A stretch of 64,000 nucleotides of DNA, from NCBI GenBank assembly GCA_036924285.1, contig JAYKYS010000004.1, positions 26,816,001 through 26,880,000 on the forward strand. The letters are read 5' to 3'. This document shows positions 21,040 to 29,667 of this stretch, piece after piece. The position numbers and the translations under genes are program-made. Position 1 is the stretch's first letter. Each line of letters starts with the position of its first letter. Source of the DNA: Asterella californica (lineage: Eukaryota; Streptophyta; Marchantiopsida; Marchantiales; Aytoniaceae). The notes below the pieces were generated by a model. It made no database searches and was not told the origin of the DNA. It saw only the letters and a program-made list of their open reading frames with translations.

Positions 21040-22293
21040 GATCTTATCACCGTTGGATGCGACTCTCATTGTGTGGCAGTATCCAGAGGAGGGTGTATGT
21101 GTGCTGGAGCTGTTTGGAGGTATCAGCACAGGTTTGGCTGCGGTATTGCAGGCAGACATACAAGTACAGCGATACTTGTATGTGGAGAGAGATGAGATTG
21201 CGAGGCGCATCTCATTGCGACATGTGGCACGTTTGGTGCAGAGATATCCTGAGTTGTTGCTCATATCAGCTGTTAGAGGATACCAGCAAGCATTATCGTC
21301 GGATATTTCGCTGCTGGGGGCACAGGATCTTACGTTTGTGGGCACCATTCACTTGGTGATAGTCGGATGGTCATGTCAAGGTCATACGCGTGCTGGGAGA
21401 GGTCAGGGTTTACATGACCCGCGATCTAGGATGTTCTGGGAGATGTTACGGATCTTACGACATCTCCAGATGCATCAGGTGGATTCTCCAGCGTACATCT
21501 TGGAGAACGTTCCTTTGTTGGGTGATGCTCGTACACAGATGATGACGAGTGTGCACCAAGTGCGGTCTTGGATTGGACCAGCAGTGTTGTTGGATGCAGC
21601 GAGAGTAGGATCTCGTGCACATCGTCCACGGTTGTGGTGGACGAACTTGTACCGAGAGAGGTGCTTAAGCGAGCACACGATGGAGTGAGACGACCAGCAC
21701 ATCTCACGGTTGATAGCATCTTGGATGCAGGACGACGATCTCAAGTAGTGAGAGTCGTCGATAGGTCACCCATGGTAGTGGTGAACCTAGTGGGACGACC
21801 CATGGTAGCGTTACCTACTTTGGTAAGCTTTCCAGCGTCACATGCTTACAGAGATGGAGGACCTAGGCTTGTGTGGGATGCTCAATTACGGCAGTTGGTG
21901 GAGCTCAATGCCGATGAGAGAGAGCGAGCGATGGGTTTCACTACGGGTACGACGGCAGTAGCTTCGGTGTCGGAGGCTTCACGTCGTCAAGTATTGGATC
22001 AAGCAATGGACTTGAATGGCTTGACATGGATTGTTAGCCTTGGATTAGCTGAGCAGCGTCGGATGCGATCGACGGGTGTTACTACTCGAGCACTCTTGAG
22101 CTCTTTGCCTACCGGGTCGGTGGAGGCAAAGGCTGGGGGCGAGGCAAGTGGAGTTCGTCATCCTTGGACATCATGGGATGTCATAGGAGAGAGTGTGGAG
22201 CTTGCAGCTAGAACTGCAGAAGTTTTACGCACAGTAGCGGTGGAGGTTGTTGGTGGTGAGCAGAAGGAAACTGCTCCAGAGGCTGCAAGATAG
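21040..22293 (+). pseudogene. M element DNMT3-like DNA cytosine-C5 methyltransferase
   Basis: Motifs appear in the standard DNMT3 order. Motif I (AdoMet site) is VCVLELFGGISTGL at about 21091-21135. Motif II is YLYVERDE. Motif IV is VIVGWSCQGH, with the candidate catalytic Cys codon at 21374-21376. GQGLHDPRSRMFWEML follows, then motif VI LENV near 21500 and motif VIII VGSRAHRPRLWWTNL near 21605-21650. After a frameshift at about 21645-21655, frame 1 continues with a target-recognition stretch, motif IX ELNADERERAMGF and SRRQVLDQAMDLNG (motif X, Asn retained). Plant DRM enzymes have a permuted order, so this is DNMT3-type. The Pro of the usual Pro-Cys is Ser. It would methylate cytosine in DNA if expressed from an intact copy. 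Confidence 0.85.
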
Positions 22294-22323
22294 CAGTCAA
22301 CGACTTCGTCTTCTACCTCTAGC

Positions 22324-23343
22324 ATGGTGACAGAGGATACTTGGGAGCCAGAGATTGGACCCAAGCTTATAGGAGAGGAGAGACGAAGAGTCCAAAGATT
22401 CTTGAAGAGCTACAAGAATTGTTTTGCATTCAGTATGAAGGATTTGGGTACCTTGAAGGGACCTGGTATACGGATCGACTTGGCTAATGACACGCCAATC
22501 TTTCGACGTCCTTACAGGTACAGTGACATAGAGAGAGCCTTGATCCAGAGTCGAACTCAAGACTTGTTGGAGGCTGGGTTGGTGGAGATGTCGCATGGAG
22601 AGGATGCATCTGTCACAGTTATGCCAGCCAAGAAGGATATGTATGGCAACTATACGGATAGACGGATGTGTGGGGACTACCGTCTTATCAATTGGCAGAC
22701 GAAGTTCGATAAGTATGTCATGCCGACACCTGAGGAGATCTTTGATGCAGTGGGGCATGTGAAGGTCTTCAGTACTTTCGATCTTCGAGCAGGGTATCAT
22801 CAGCTGCCAGTGAGAGAAGAAGATAAGTCCAAGACAGCATTCTGGGGAATTGACTCTCACGGTAAGGATTGTTTGTATCAGTGGCGGTTCTTATCATTTG
22901 GGTTGAAGAACGCCCCTGCTGAGTTCCAAAGGGCGATGGACAGAATCCTAACAGGATTGGATTTTGTCAGATGTTATATTGACGACATCTTAGTCTATAG
23001 TGCTACAGTGGAGGAGCACGAGAGACACTTACGGGATGTGTTTGAGCGGTTGAGGTTGAGAGCTCATGGGTTGAAGTTACACCCTGGGAAGTGTAAGTTC
23101 TTCCAGGAGTTGGTAGAGTATCTAGGCCACACCATCTATCCAGGTGGATTGGGTGTTCAACAGACGAAGGTTGAGGTTATTGCACGTATCCCGCGCCCCA
23201 CAGATGTGAGTCGAGTTCGGGCATTTGTTGGTTTGGCGAACTTTTATCGTCGGTACGTGAAGAGATTTAGTGCAATTGCGAAGCCGTTGACCAAGCTGAT
23301 GAAGATGGACCAGGAGTGGCAGTGGGGAGATGAGCAGGAGTGA
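22324..23343 (+). CDS. M element reverse transcriptase
   Basis: 339 codons of clean gypsy RT. It contains KKDMYGNYTDRRMCGDYRLI (fingers), FSTFDLRAGYHQLPV (first catalytic Asp), FLSFGLKNAPAEFQRAMDRI, the active-site CYIDDILVYS, then HLRDVFERLRLRAHGLKLHP and VRAFVGLANFYRRYVKRFSA (connection). It is in the same frame as the methyltransferase C-terminus but separated from it by a TAG at 22291-22293. The frame ends at a TGA that replaces a Trp codon at the start of RNase H. Confidence 0.85.
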   Translation: MVTEDTWEPEIGPKLIGEERRRVQRFLKSYKNCFAFSMKDLGTLKGPGIRIDLANDTPIFRRPYRYSDIERALIQSRTQDLLEAGLVEMSHGEDASVTVMPAKKDMYGNYTDRRMCGDYRLINWQTKFDKYVMPTPEEIFDAVGHVKVFSTFDLRAGYHQLPVREEDKSKTAFWGIDSHGKDCLYQWRFLSFGLKNAPAEFQRAMDRILTGLDFVRCYIDDILVYSATVEEHERHLRDVFERLRLRAHGLKLHPGKCKFFQELVEYLGHTIYPGGLGVQQTKVEVIARIPRPTDVSRVRAFVGLANFYRRYVKRFSAIAKPLTKLMKMDQEWQWGDEQE

Positions 23344-24036
23344 GCTTTTGTAGAGCTCAAGGATAGGTTGATATCTGCTCCCATCTTGAGGAGACCCGTT
23401 AGGGGGCGTCCTTTCCAACTGCACACAGATTGGAGTATGTTGGGACTTGGAGCAGTGCTGACTCAACACGATGATGAGTAAAAGGAGTTTGTGGTGGCGT
23501 ATGCCAGTCGCTTCAATAATTCAGCGGAGGCGAGGTATAGTTCGTATGAGGGAGAGTGTTTGGCGGCAGTGTGGGCTGTTGCACACTTTCGATGTTATCT
23601 GTTTGAGAACCCCTTTACTCTCATCACTGATCACCAGCCGCTCAAGTGGTTGATGGAGTCCGATAAGCTTACAGGGAAGCTTGCACGATGGGCTCTGATC
23701 TTACAGGAGTATGACTTCTAGGTAGTACATAGACCTGGAGTTGCAAACCTAGATGCCGATGGGTTGAGTCGCAACTCGTGCACGAGTCAGCAGGATCAGA
23801 CTGGGGCTCGATGGCATGACGAGGTTGATGAGGAGATAGTGCCAGGGTGGCATGCATCTGCCTTTCTTTGTGTGTTGGCCATGAACTCTAGTATGGAGGG
23901 CCAAGTCGTATCTTTCTCTGGTCAGAGAGTAGATGATGAGTCTCCAGATCCTGAGGGTGGAGATGGTGTTCCAGACCAGCGAGATATCCATGATGATGTG
24001 ACCGTGATGGAGTATCTACGTACTGGTGTGGTATAG
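23344..24036 (+). pseudogene. M element RNase H and tether, with nonsense codons
   Basis: Same frame as RT, with stops at 23341, 23479 and 23719. Each is one transition away from Trp or Gln. Motifs are FQLHTDWSMLGLGAVLTQHD, YSSYEGECLAAVWAVAHF, TDHQPLKWL and ANLDADGLSRNSC, so all four acidic catalytic positions (D, E, D, D) remain. The following acidic linker to about 24036 is unlike known domains. The frame then ends and integrase continues in another frame. Confidence 0.8.
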
Positions 24037-24039
24037 GCA

Positions 24040-25273
24040 CAGTAAGTGCCAATGAGCGAGATCGTGTCCTTCAACGAGCGAAGAGATTTCGACGAGAAGG
24101 ACGACATGTACTTCGAGTGTGGGATGATGAGAGGGTACGGATAGTGCCACATCCATCCCAGAGGACACAGTTAGTACGACATGCCCATGAGGAGTTGGGA
24201 CATTTTGGAGTGAAGCGTACACATAGCTTACTCCAAGGACAGTATTGGTGGCGTGGTATGCACATCGATGTGCAACAGTTTGTCGCACGATGTGTGGTTT
24301 GTGATCGAGTACGAGCATCGTTTAATGCTCCTACTCCACAGTTACACCCCTTACCGATTATGGGGTTGGGTTACCGTTGGAGTTTGGATTTTGCGGGACC
24401 TTTACCGTTGACCGTACGTCACCATCGGTATGTGTTGGTGATGGTGGAGCACTTCTCCAAGTGGATTGAGTTGGTGGCATTACCAAACAAGGCGAGTGAA
24501 GGGACAACGTATGCGTTCTTAGATCGAGTGTTGAGTCGTTTTGGAGCACCAGCTGAAGTGCTGACAGACCAAGGTACAGAGTTCCTTGGTGAGTTTCAGG
24601 CCTTGTGTGATCAGGCGCTGATTGATCATCGGACTACATCTCGAGATCATCCTGAGGCGGATGGTTTGGCGGAGAGGGTAGTTCAGACGGTGAAGAGAGG
24701 ATTGCGCAATTATGGCTTGCAAAAGAACCACTTGGGAGACTGGGATGTGCAGTTACCATGGTTGGCTATGGGCTACCATTTCAGCCGACAAGCGTCTTTG
24801 GCTTCCTTCTCACCGTATTTTCTATTGTATGGCCGAGATCCAGATATACCTTCGGCCATTCATCGTGATTCTGTTGAGGTGCTGGACCTTGATGACCCGG
24901 ATATGTGGGTGAGAGCATGTTCTCAACGAGCAGAGACATTTCGGAGAGTTATGCCTATGGCTTTTGAGAACCTAGCGATTGCTCAACATAGAGACACGTC
25001 GCGATATGCGACTATCCGAGGAGGAGGTTATCGGCCGTCGATTCGCAAGTTTCATCCTGGCAATTATATCTATCTACAGCAGACTGCACCGACGACGTTG
25101 GATGTGACCGCAGGGCGCACTATTTTACGAGTGCGTGAGGTGTTATCTTCTGGAGTACTCATGTTAGAGAGCCGTGATGGTGTTGTGTGGAAGGACCATG
25201 TGCGTAATTGTGCACCATGTCATCTTCCCAACATCGATGGTACCGTTGACCCAAGCTTAGCAGTTGTACGCGC
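24040..25273 (+). CDS. M element integrase
   Basis: The frame is open throughout. The zinc-binding HHCC domain is HAHEELGHFG ... CVVCDRV (about 24180-24305). The core has the full D,D-35-E set: WSLDFAGPLP near 24390, EVLTDQGTEFLGEF near 24560 and HPEADGLAERVVQT near 24655. The C-terminal domain includes HPGNYIYLQQTAPTTLDVTA and WKDHVRNCAPCHLP. It reads continuously into the PHD finger. Upstream coding (MSERDRVLQRAKRF) starts in this frame near 24050, so a frameshift or ribosomal frame change is needed after RNase H. Confidence 0.85.
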
Positions 25274-25424
25274 GGGCTTGAGGTGTATGTTGTGTGGGTC
25301 TGCCGGTGGAGCAGCCCGTATGTTGGTGTGTGATGGTTGTTCGAGAGGTTGGCACATGTCATGTTTGACTCCACCTCTCAGTGTCGTTCCTACTGGACGG
25401 TGGGTTTGTCCTCGATGTATATAG
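25274..25424 (+). CDS. PHD finger fused to the M integrase C-terminus
   Basis: The last ~50 residues of the integrase frame give CMLC ... CDGC ... HMSC ... CPRC. This is a complete C4-H-C3 PHD finger with the aromatic Trp before His and the W-x-C-P-x-C end (GRWVCPRC). PHD fingers bind histone H3 tails, and here one takes the place usually held by a chromodomain in chromoviruses. It could steer integration to chosen chromatin (inference). It ends with the stop at 25422-25424. Confidence 0.85.
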
Positions 25425-25596
25425 CGGAGATAGTCGATTAGATCTTTACGTGGTATGGATTGCAGACAGGCGACTAACGATGGGACGATGTAGCACCCGG
25501 CCTCCTGATCCTTGCACCCATGAAGGTGTGTATCACGTAGTTGAGATATGGAGCTATCTGGAGTTAGAGGGACCTAACCGCCAGTTAGGAGGGCGA

Positions 25597-26106
25597 TTGT
25601 GGTACACTTGTGTATGTGTATGACATCGTCCATGTGTTATGTGTATGTGTGGTGTACCTCTGACAGCGATGTATGTTGTGTAGCGATGTGTATGCGCACG
25701 ACAGCTGTCACGTCAGTTTGGGCACCTCGGCTAGGTTGACCGAGTGCGAAGTGACGCATCCCGGTAAGGCCGTTAGTGCCGTTAGGGCGAGTTGGTGAGA
25801 GAGCCCACTAGGGGTAAACTTCGCAGGTAGGGCTTGGAGGCCTTAGTTCTTTGAGTTGAGCATTCAAGCTCCAGGCTATGGTGGATAGTCTAGTTGAGTG
25901 TAACCCGGATTCTCTTCGTGCTTAGAGTGGGTTTGGCTTGACCGTTTGTGAGTAATCCTTGTTGTGGTGTTGGAAATGGTAATTTCTCTATACAGATTAT
26001 TGTGGTACACTTTTGTATGTGTATGACATCGTCCATGTGTTATGTGTATTTGTGGTGTACCTCTGACAGCGATGTATGTTGTGTAGCTATGTGTATGCGC
26101 ACGACA
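25597..26106 (+). repeat. M element 3' LTR region, arranged X-Y-X'
   Basis: A purine-rich TTAGGAGGGCGA (about 25585-25596) precedes block X (25597-25703, 107 bp). Two bases GC follow, then block Y (25706-25999), which matches the 5' LTR, then X' (26000-26106), 97% identical to X. X begins TTGTGGTACAC and ends GCACGACA. The X-to-Y junction is a 10-bp palindrome, GACAGCTGTC. The outer end is flanked by AACG, as is the 5' end. Confidence 0.85.
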
Positions 26107-26110
26107 AACG

Positions 26111-26162
26111 GCCTAACGGCTCATAGCTTTGACTCCGCCCTCGAATCGGACGACCCGTGACA
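26111..26162 (-). repeat. G element 5' LTR, outer part
   Basis: Continuation of 15962-16194 after the M insertion, ending on the plus strand in CCGTGACA, the expected inverted counterpart of the TGACACG start. The next 55 bp (26163-26217) up to the right H LTR are unassigned. Confidence 0.55.
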
Positions 26163-26217
26163 AAATGTACAAGGTTCGCACTCCGAACGACAGTCAACTA
26201 GTCCTCGCATTCACTCA

Positions 26218-27201
26218 TGTCGGTACCCTCAAACGGTCCCCCTCATGTTCAGATCGAGACCCTTGAAAACTGTCAAACACTTAATCTGTCATCTGTCACC
26301 TTTCACTAGGCTACGAGGTTTACTATGTGTATACACATAGCAACTGACACTATCACTAGCTCTCCGTGATGTCTGCTCGCTATCCTCTCGGGCAGCGTGT
26401 CCGCCTCTCTTCGAATCCTAGCCCTTCCTAGCCCTTCCTCCGAATAAAGCCTTGGTCTATCTGCTCGCATGTCTCCACCCCCCTCCGCTCCTCGCCCGCT
26501 ACTTGGACCGACCGTCGTCTGGCTCGAGGCGTTTGGCTCCTCCTAGAGAGAAATCCTAACACCTTCGAATCGCGACACACCACGCGATAACCGTTGACAG
26601 GGGTGTGGATTAGCTTCCGGCTGTTTTCATTGCCGGGAAGTAGCCACATCACGTGATCGTTGGTCCCTTGGATCTACTTGCGTTCAAGAAGGTGCGCAAA
26701 GAGAATTAAACTGTCGTTTGACTCTGAGATCCGTATCCTCGGTATATGCGCCGGTCTTCTCGTGTGCGAACCTCTCTTCTACTTCCCCCTTCTCCTCCTC
26801 TACTTGCCCTGAGGCGTTTCCACGCCTCGGGGACCCTTTCACTTCGCCTTCCACGTGTGTATGGCTTGGCTTTGGAGATCCGTGCCGCTCCGTCTTCCAC
26901 CAGCGTCGTTTCGTGTTTCACACACGTACGACATCTCGCGCATCATGTGCGGAGCTTCTGGCTTTCGCCTGGTCTGTCCATGCAGGTAAGAGTTTTACTT
27001 TTGGCCCGTGGTCTTTATCCTCTTCGTGACCTCGAGGAGGAGGGGATTACATGCCCCTTATCACAATGGACTTAACCTAAACTCTCGACCCCGAATTAAC
27101 CTACTCAAAATCCTACGGCCTGCCGGGTTGGAGTCTCGTCTGTTTTGCTTCTGCCGTCTAGGTTTAAGCTCTATAATCAATGTCGACTTGAAAAGGTATC
27201 A
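26218..27201 (+). repeat. H-family LTR, right copy
   Basis: 984 bp similar to 815-1833 in the same orientation, from TGTCGGTACC to AAGGTATCA. No polypurine tract precedes it. A primer-site-like GGTATCAG follows, then the block repeated in inverse at 5019-5153. It may therefore be a 5' LTR of a truncated element rather than the 3' LTR of the left H element. Confidence 0.75.
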
Positions 27202-27209
27202 GAAGGGTA

Positions 27210-27343
27210 TCAGTTGCTTAGTTTAGTTGCTGCCATACCATCGTCCGCGACTCAGACCTCTCGACTTCCGAACTTCCGAGTCCCAGCGTGCACACATCAT
27301 ACCCGTCCGAGTTTGTCAAAGGAAGAGGTACGTATATGATATA
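27210..27343 (+). repeat. H-LTR-adjacent block (inverted copy at 5019-5153)
   Basis: 134 bp next to the right H LTR, closely matching the minus strand of 5019-5153. It is probably H-family leader and is the right edge of the retrotransposon nest. Confidence 0.65.
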
Positions 27344-29667
27344 GTGCAGGAAGTCGATTGAGGATGTCGTGAAGGTCTGAGGAATGAATCTTGCGTGCAA
27401 AATATAAGCATCATTTTGATTGTCAATCTCTGATCGTATCTCTTGAATTGCCGGTGTTTTTTTTGGTTGATCTTCTTTTGTAGGTTATAGCATATGTGGG
27501 CGAAGGAATAAGGGTATAGATAAAGTGTTGAGCAGCAGGTTCCCAAGTGAAGTAAACAGCTAGACATCCACAGATGAATTACGAGGAAAAGACGAGAGCA
27601 GCATGACGATTGACAAGTGTATCAAAAAGAGTGACAAAAGAAATGAGGTTTGTCTGATGGAAAAGACCTAAAGTCCATGCGGAGACAACCCATCCCCGAA
27701 ATGCTTCAAGAAGAACGTCACCTTCATTAATGAACGTAAGCACCTCCTGTTTGCTACAGAGCTGCAAAGACTTTCAGTCCTTGTGCCACCTCGATCTGAA
27801 TGCGAACCACCAGTAATCCGCATCGCACTTGAGAAAGAGAGTAGAAAAGTTGAAAAAATAAAACATCGTAAAAAATGCTGGTAGCCGAAGCGGTAGATGT
27901 AGCAATTCCAATCGACATTAGACTAGAAAGTAAACGGAAAAGAGGATATGCCAGAGTGGAAGAGAAACAATGGCAATCCGTTTCCAACCGCGTGCTCCTC
28001 GTAATGTAACTCTAACTCGACACGCAGTGGACAGTCGGGTCGAAATGATGATGTGTCCCAAAAGACAATCAGACGAAACTCTACACCATAGAAGCCATAG
28101 ATTTGTTCTTATAAAGTGATGAAGATGCAGTCAATATGATAAACAAGCTCTATATAGATAATACATATTTAGAGTTGTGGAGAAAGAAATAATTTCTAAG
28201 CAAAAAGCAATGATGCAAGCGATGACTGCGAAAACAAGACTACAAAAAACAAAGATGCAAGCGCTAACAGCAAAGCCGAAAGCGCAGGGGCGCAATAACG
28301 AGATCCCACAGTGAGCAAGGCCTGGTCTGGCAAGCAGTGCGAGGAGGACATGAGCAGTGCGTGGGTGCGAGCGGTAAGATTGCTACAATGCCGGTGCGCT
28401 ACAAACCCTACGCAGAATCTACCAACCGCCAATCTTTTAGAACTAAAAACTATCTACACGTAACTTAAAATTTTGTTTACAAGTAGTCATAAACTTTTCT
28501 CTTCAACCAAACCCCACCTTAACCTAAACCCGCCCCATAGTTATGTCTGTTTGTCGAGTTATAGAGAATCTTTCAAGGATAACAGAAGTATTGATTATTG
28601 GGCAGCTAAAAGTCCAACGCCACTAGTCATATTGTATTAGTTAAACCTTTAAGAATTCTAGGAAAATCTCCCACAGGTATTATTAAGATTAGTGATAGTC
28701 ACACCTTTGAAAATCCCAAGAAAGTCTCCCAATAGAATAAGAGGATTAGTGTTAGTCAGAGCGTCATAACTCCAAGAGATTCGTTAATGAAAATCCCCCA
28801 AAGATGTTATTAGTGATAATCAGACGGCGAAAATCTGTCCATCACTGATCCTCTGGTTAATGGTATTTAGACGGCTAAAGATCTGAGTAAATTGAAACCT
28901 TGTAAAACCAATCTCCTGGGCTTCCGACTTCATGCGGTTTAGACGAAACTTTGTAAACCAGAGCCAGTCTCCAGAGCTTCTGCTGCCTTTGGGTTAACAT
29001 GGTTGTCCAGTTCTCGCGTGTAAAAAGAGAGAAAATTCGATCTGCTCCTAGACTGCAACCGACAAGATCCAAATGAATGAGCTTCTTACTCCGTGTTGTG
29101 AAATTCATGTCAGAGTTCGTAAGGTGACACTGTAGATCGGACCCATATGCCTGAGATTCCGGTGATCGAAGGATAGACTCTAGTGTTTGGAAGGAACATT
29201 TGCACCTACACGATGAACCTGGAGGCATTAGAAACGGTACAGTAGCATATTGATATAACAATGTACGATGTGTCCTTCGTGTTTTGATCAGCGTCTGATA
29301 ACGGAGGCGCTACAGACGATAAGCCACACAGTGTTCCGTCTATTTCAACTATACATAACATGTGGGATTACAACTTTGAGGGTGGTGTAACTTTAATCGC
29401 ATAACACTTGCGTAAGTCAAACATCTAGCAGCTCAGTCAAAGAGAGAACGGTCGATGAGGACTGAATTTCAAATTATGAACAATAACAGCGATTCTGAAC
29501 TCTCGTAGACGTTCAGCTTTTGTCATTACTACCCGGGACAAAGATTCACCTGCTCCTGATCCTCAGGTAACATGTTGACGACCAGCATAAGGTAACTTGC
29601 TGGCTGATAGTGCAACAGAGACAGCTAACTTAAAAACTGGTGTGTTTGTGACTACGATGCAATATTG
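27344..29667. other. Gene-poor region downstream of NUDT19
   Basis: No recognisable gene. Minus-strand frames at 27987-27754 and 27767-27579 abut across an AG acceptor-like site and are hydrophobic, but match nothing I know. A 128-codon minus-strand frame at 29261-28875 also lacks a known domain. A weak array of ~60-bp repeats sharing ATTAGTGATAGTCAGA-type cores lies at about 28660-28890. Confidence 0.4.

Larger units (their letters stand above)
16195..26106 (+). mobile_element. M: Ty3/gypsy retrotransposon encoding a DNMT3-like methyltransferase and a PHD finger
   Basis: A 9.9-kb element with the order LTR part, long leader, gag, protease, cytosine-C5 methyltransferase, RT, RNase H, integrase, PHD finger, LTR. 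It is flanked by AACG on both sides (16191-16194 and 26107-26110) and interrupts the G LTR. The outer ends are TGTC...GACA. LTR parts differ by about 2-3%, so the insertion is fairly recent. It is nevertheless inactivated by several stops and frameshifts. Retrotransposons that captured cytosine methyltransferases are known from dinoflagellates and a charophyte alga. Finding one in a land-plant window with an added PHD finger is unusual. Confidence 0.9.

Noticed and set aside
21040..22293. Plant DRM-type or bacterial restriction-modification methyltransferase
   Set aside because: Motif order is not permuted as in DRM, and the motif VIII region AHRPRLWWTNL and the GLHDPRSRMFWEML stretch fit DNMT3 better. 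No restriction enzyme or bacterial context is present.
815..27201. The two H LTR copies as the 5' and 3' LTRs of a single element enclosing the whole nest
   Set aside because: Orientation and length fit, but the right copy has no polypurine tract before it, has primer-site-like and leader-like sequence after it, and the outer flanks show no matching target duplication. I keep them as two copies of one family.
27579..27987. Two-exon membrane-protein gene on the minus strand
   Set aside because: The frames abut at an acceptor-like site, but no donor, start context or known family supports a gene.
28875..29261. 128-codon minus-strand frame as a gene
   Set aside because: No known domain, no splice context, and low conservation-like composition. 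It lies in the NUDT19 downstream region.
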